Source of the DNA: Mastigias papua
Lineage: Eukaryota; Cnidaria; Scyphozoa; Rhizostomeae; Mastigiidae
Direction of reading: 5' to 3'
Assembly: GCA_964019165.1 (NCBI GenBank)
Contig: OZ025277.1
Span: 6,015,655-6,079,654, forward strand
DNA: 64,000 bases
Shown here: positions 60,588 to 64,000 of the stretch, in pieces
Layout: each line of letters starts with the position of its first letter
How positions within the stretch are numbered: position 1 is the first letter of the stretch
Translations under genes and position numbers: made by a program
Notes under the pieces: model-generated
Told to the model about the DNA's origin: nothing
Databases searched by the model: none
The model's input: only the letters and a program-made list of their open reading frames with translations

Positions 60588-63253
60588 TTACTTCCGCTGA
60601 TGTATTAATAAAGGAATTTTTGATTTTGACTGTTTTATTGGATGGTTCACTTTACATTCTATCCATTTACAATTTGATTTCGATTTCACACTAGGTATCA
60701 AACTTGGCTTAGATTTATGAGATGAATTAATTTTATCTATTGGCTTATTTTGGATGCTCTTTAACTGCTCCTTATTCCTAGCTATGCTAAGTTTCTTTCT
60801 AATCTTTTGATTTGTTGTTGGTGGAAATGGGAGCCGTTTAGGAATACGGGAGATTGTTTGCTTTTCAACATACGAACATTGTACTTTTGCTTTCTTTAAT
60901 ACGTTATGACGGAATTGTTTTGAGTTATCTAAAATGTCCTCTTGTCTCTTCCTTTTCCTGACGTTATTCAAATGGTATTCCTTAGACACGTTGTTTTCAA
61001 GACTGTGCACTTTCATTGCTGCTTCCCATGATTTAAATGAAAGCCTTGGAATTTTGCTCTGAAATATGCTGTTTTTCGTTTCGTGTGCTTCACCGTGGAT
61101 TTTGGCAGAGTCTACTCCTTCTTTGTTATTATCAGTCTCATTCCATGTCTTCCCATGACTCAATTGGTCTTTAGAGGTTATTGAATTTACTGAGGATTTC
61201 GTTGTGGATACAAGTAGAGGGAAGCTGTTGTCGAAGATAGGTAGATTCTGAGATGAAACGGCTTTCTTTGTCGTGTTACTAAATGAAGCAGAAGTCTGTC
61301 CACAAAACGAGCTAACACCAACTTTCTCAAATCTCATTGGCTCCAGTTCAAATAAAGATCTGTGCTCTTTAAGACATTCTTTGAATTGATCAAAAGATTT
61401 TGACTTGCATCTTACCATCTCTGCATACGTTCTTCTTTGGATTTGTCTCAATGCTTTTTCACTTTTTCTAGCTGAGATCGTTGCTTGTCTGTAAAGTTCA
61501 GCAATCTTTTGTTGTATGTATGCAGTACTCTTTAGTTCCTAAAAGATATTTATATGAATAAAGAATGCAACATATCCAAGAATTTATGTACAGTGTAGTG
61601 ACATAAGCTTCCAAATCTGTAAGTGGATGCATAGTTGGTAGGATTTTATTTTAAATACTCTACAAAACTACCAGACTGAAAACTTTGTAGCGGTTTGAAA
61701 ATTGACCTGCAAACTATTCAAGTATTACTTCCTTAGCCCAAATCTCTATATGCCAAGCTGCACACTAGTGTAATTTAGGTAAAGCAATTGCATCAGTGGG
61801 AGCTGAAAGGTCTATGGTAAATCCTCAAGATTAACATTGCATATCTTAAAATGCTAAGCTAAAAATTCCTCTTTCAATATATCATTTGAAGCCTTTCATT
61901 AATAGCCTTAATCGAGTCCTCTACCACCATTACAGACAAACTTAAAGTCACAATCGTGATTTCGCAGCCTGCTCCTGGTTTATCATCCAATGGTCTAGAT
62001 ATCTTAAAGCTGGAATGTACAGCCATATATATAAAATATGTATGCACAAATAAATTCAACCTATATACTCACCAGTCCAAAACAAGATGCAAAGTAATTA
62101 TCCCAAGCAGCCATTATTTCCTTAATGCATTCACCATGTACAAGGATGTTCAATGATGATGCTCGATTAGCAGACTATCGAGAAGTAAAAACATCATACA
62201 GTTAATAGAAAGCTTGTCTTTCAAAGCGATGATAATACAACAAAGCTCTCGTATTCAAATGAAAGTAAATATTACATTCATTTACTACAAGGATGCAAAA
62301 TGAATAACAATATTTATTTAGTCCACTATCACATGGTACACATTAATTAAAAAGAATTGTTTGCAATAAGTGAGCAATGGAGTTTCATCACACCTTAACT
62401 TAAATTAATATTACAATTGATACATTACCAGGGAGTACAGACAATGCAGCTTTTCAAGAATCAACATAACTTCATTCTTAATCTGAAAAATAACAAGGGA
62501 CGGCAGTCTTAATCACGCCAGGTGCAAAAGTAAAAGATTTAATGCCTCTCCAAAAACTTGATTCGAGATCAATATGATTCACAATTGAATTAATGTACAG
62601 CATTACGTTATCAGGTTGGTACCATAAAGCAGACCTTCATAACGTTTATTGGCGTTTTTTTAAATGTTCCATCCAGGAATCGCCTTTGTGCCACTCTCAG
62701 AAATAGTAAGTTTACTGGCACTTTCAACATCCAAACAACAGAATGATTAAAATCTGACAAGAGTCACTGACACCTTTACCTCATTGTATGCCTGCTGTTG
62801 ATAATTCTGTCGTATGAGGTAGTTACATAATTTAACTCCACATTTCTCTTCGTCGGGATCAGTTAGACTTTTTACAGTAATCAGAAATCGATCTAAAATA
62901 CAAATTGACAATAATTATCTATTCTTCCTAAACACATAAAGCTATGTTGACAAGCAATAGCAAATATTAAGAGCCTGGTTATATTGTCAGTCTACGATAA
63001 TGTATAAGCTACGAAGTATAGTACACACGCTTTCCATGCTATGAAATTTGACAGATTTAGTGTATGGTTTGTGTAGATGAAAGCACGACCTGAAATGTAA
63101 AATTAATACTTTATCTGAAAGAAATATAGGTAGCAATACAAATATGATATTCTCATATCAGGGCTACTTACCAATTCTTTTGGAAATGCTATTGTGCCTA
63201 TTCAGCAGTTCTCTGCTTTCATCAGTTGAACAAAACCAGATATGATCGAAATC
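60588..63253 (-). CDS. Unrecognised gene, copy 4, exons 2-6, C-terminus truncated by frameshift
   Basis: Exons are 63253-63172, 62892-62780, 62482-62429, 62174-62073 and 61538-60588, with GT-AG introns in the same phases as the other copies. Exons 2-5 are open. In exon 6 the sequence for HQLGSK has lost two bases (CATCAGCGG instead of CATCAGCTAGG), giving HQRK and a stop. About 39 conserved residues including LIAHMKRIGAY are lost. All four SxIP motifs remain, the last 8 residues from the end. Conserved sequence continues past the stop to about 60470. Exon 1 (A or B type) was not found up to 64000 and may lie beyond. It could be a recent pseudogene or a shortened isoform. Confidence 0.75.
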
Positions 63254-64000
63254 CTAAAATTGACAAGTTGCAAACTTAGGGTGTACCCGAGTAAGATTAT
63301 CATTGAACAAATATTCCATGAAATTTACCACTGAAAATGTTGCTGACCATTCTAAAAGGGTCTAAATCTTTGAAGGATATGTGAAAGAACCACAATAGGA
63401 GTTTGAATTTTAATTTCCTTTTACATCACTTTTTGAATACTGAAATATTCTATGGACATGCAGAACAGGAAAAATAAATTAAATATTAAATGAATATGTG
63501 CTTTATTTTACGTATATTTGAAAAATAATAAAATTTCCTAGGAGAAAAGAAAGAATATGCCTTTTATTTAAGATAACATAGCTGTATATTTTGAACATAT
63601 ATTTGCTTATACTGACTTAGGTCTTGCTTGCAAAGCTTTGACATTTTGTAAAACACTCTCAGCATATTGATCTTTTAAAATTTTCAGTGAAATCTTTATC
63701 AAGGAATATTCCATAAGATATGCTCCAGAATTAATGATTATTATAAAAATGTTGAAATAATGAAAACTAAAGCAAAGTTATACTTTCCACTATTAGAAAC
63801 TAACAACCAAAACTTAAAGGTACTGACATTCCAACTACTGTAATTGTGGAATATTCCAAAGTAAACGGCGCCATTTCTGATTTATTGCTACTGATGAGTA
63901 TGCAAGACCCCATGAAAACGATAATATTATAGCGATATGTGTTTATAACCATGCCAGTTTGCATAATCAATTTAAGTTATTTATACTGCTATATTTTAAT
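63254..64000. other. Intron 1 of copy 4, no feature seen
   Basis: AT-rich sequence upstream of exon 2 with no A or B exon, no Penelope remnant and no recognisable repeat. Intron 1 in other copies is 1.8-2.6 kb, so the first exon is expected outside the window. Confidence 0.5.

Overview
This is an AT-rich stretch of an animal (metazoan) nuclear genome. Evidence: a protein-coding gene split by GT-AG introns, dinucleotide microsatellites, several non-LTR retrotransposons (LINEs) with APE endonuclease and reverse transcriptase domains, Penelope-like reverse transcriptase remnants, and hAT and Tc1/mariner DNA transposons. The LINE repertoire resembles that of aquatic invertebrates (cnidarian, mollusc, crustacean), but I cannot fix the phylum. 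No bacterial-type operons, rRNA genes or CRISPR arrays are visible.

The main content is a cluster of four paralogous copies of a six-exon gene that I do not recognise. Copy 1 (minus, 6087-10714), copy 2 (minus, 26163-30807) and copy 3 (plus, 48125-54577) are open across all six exons and encode about 484, 494 and 485 residues. Copy 4 (minus, exons 2-6 at 60588-63253) is truncated by a 2-base deletion near its C-terminus, and its first exon is not found before the window ends. All copies share the same exon phases and splice sites. The predicted protein has a helical N-terminal half with conserved cysteines and a basic, Ser-rich tail. The tail carries four SxIP tetrapeptides (SKIP, SRIP, SLIP, SKIP) and a RKRKR cluster. 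SxIP is the known EB1-binding motif of microtubule plus-end proteins, so a cytoskeletal role is a testable inference.

Upstream of the genes lies a roughly 3.6-kb unit with two kinds of short first exon. Type A encodes MENLNRKNDWVDLT; type B encodes M..YYREE.. . Both end in phase 0 at a GTATGTTT donor and share related promoter sequence. The unit is present twice in tandem upstream of copy 1 (B 17.5 kb, A 14.57 kb, B 14.33 kb, A 10.7 kb) and at least one and a half times upstream of copy 2. It occurs once, inverted, upstream of copy 3.

Layout: 1-5 kb has a CA microsatellite, a decayed hAT element and two LINE 3' pieces. 5-17.8 kb is copy 1 with its upstream units. 18-24 kb is 3' flank of copy 2, interrupted by nested LINEs (19.5-23.15 kb) and followed by a non-autonomous hAT-like insertion (23.95-25.75 kb). 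26-37.6 kb is copy 2, enlarged by three insertions absent from copy 1. 37.65-43.28 kb is a nearly complete LINE carrying a 367-bp palindrome. 43.4-54.9 kb is inverted copy 3. 54.9-56.6 kb is a decayed LINE. 57-59.4 kb is a diverged copy of the 3' flanking block. 60.2-64 kb is an AT microsatellite and copy 4. Copies 2 and 3 are divergent and separated by the LINE; copies 3 and 4 are convergent. Comparison of copies 1 and 2 supplies 'empty sites' that delimit several young insertions.
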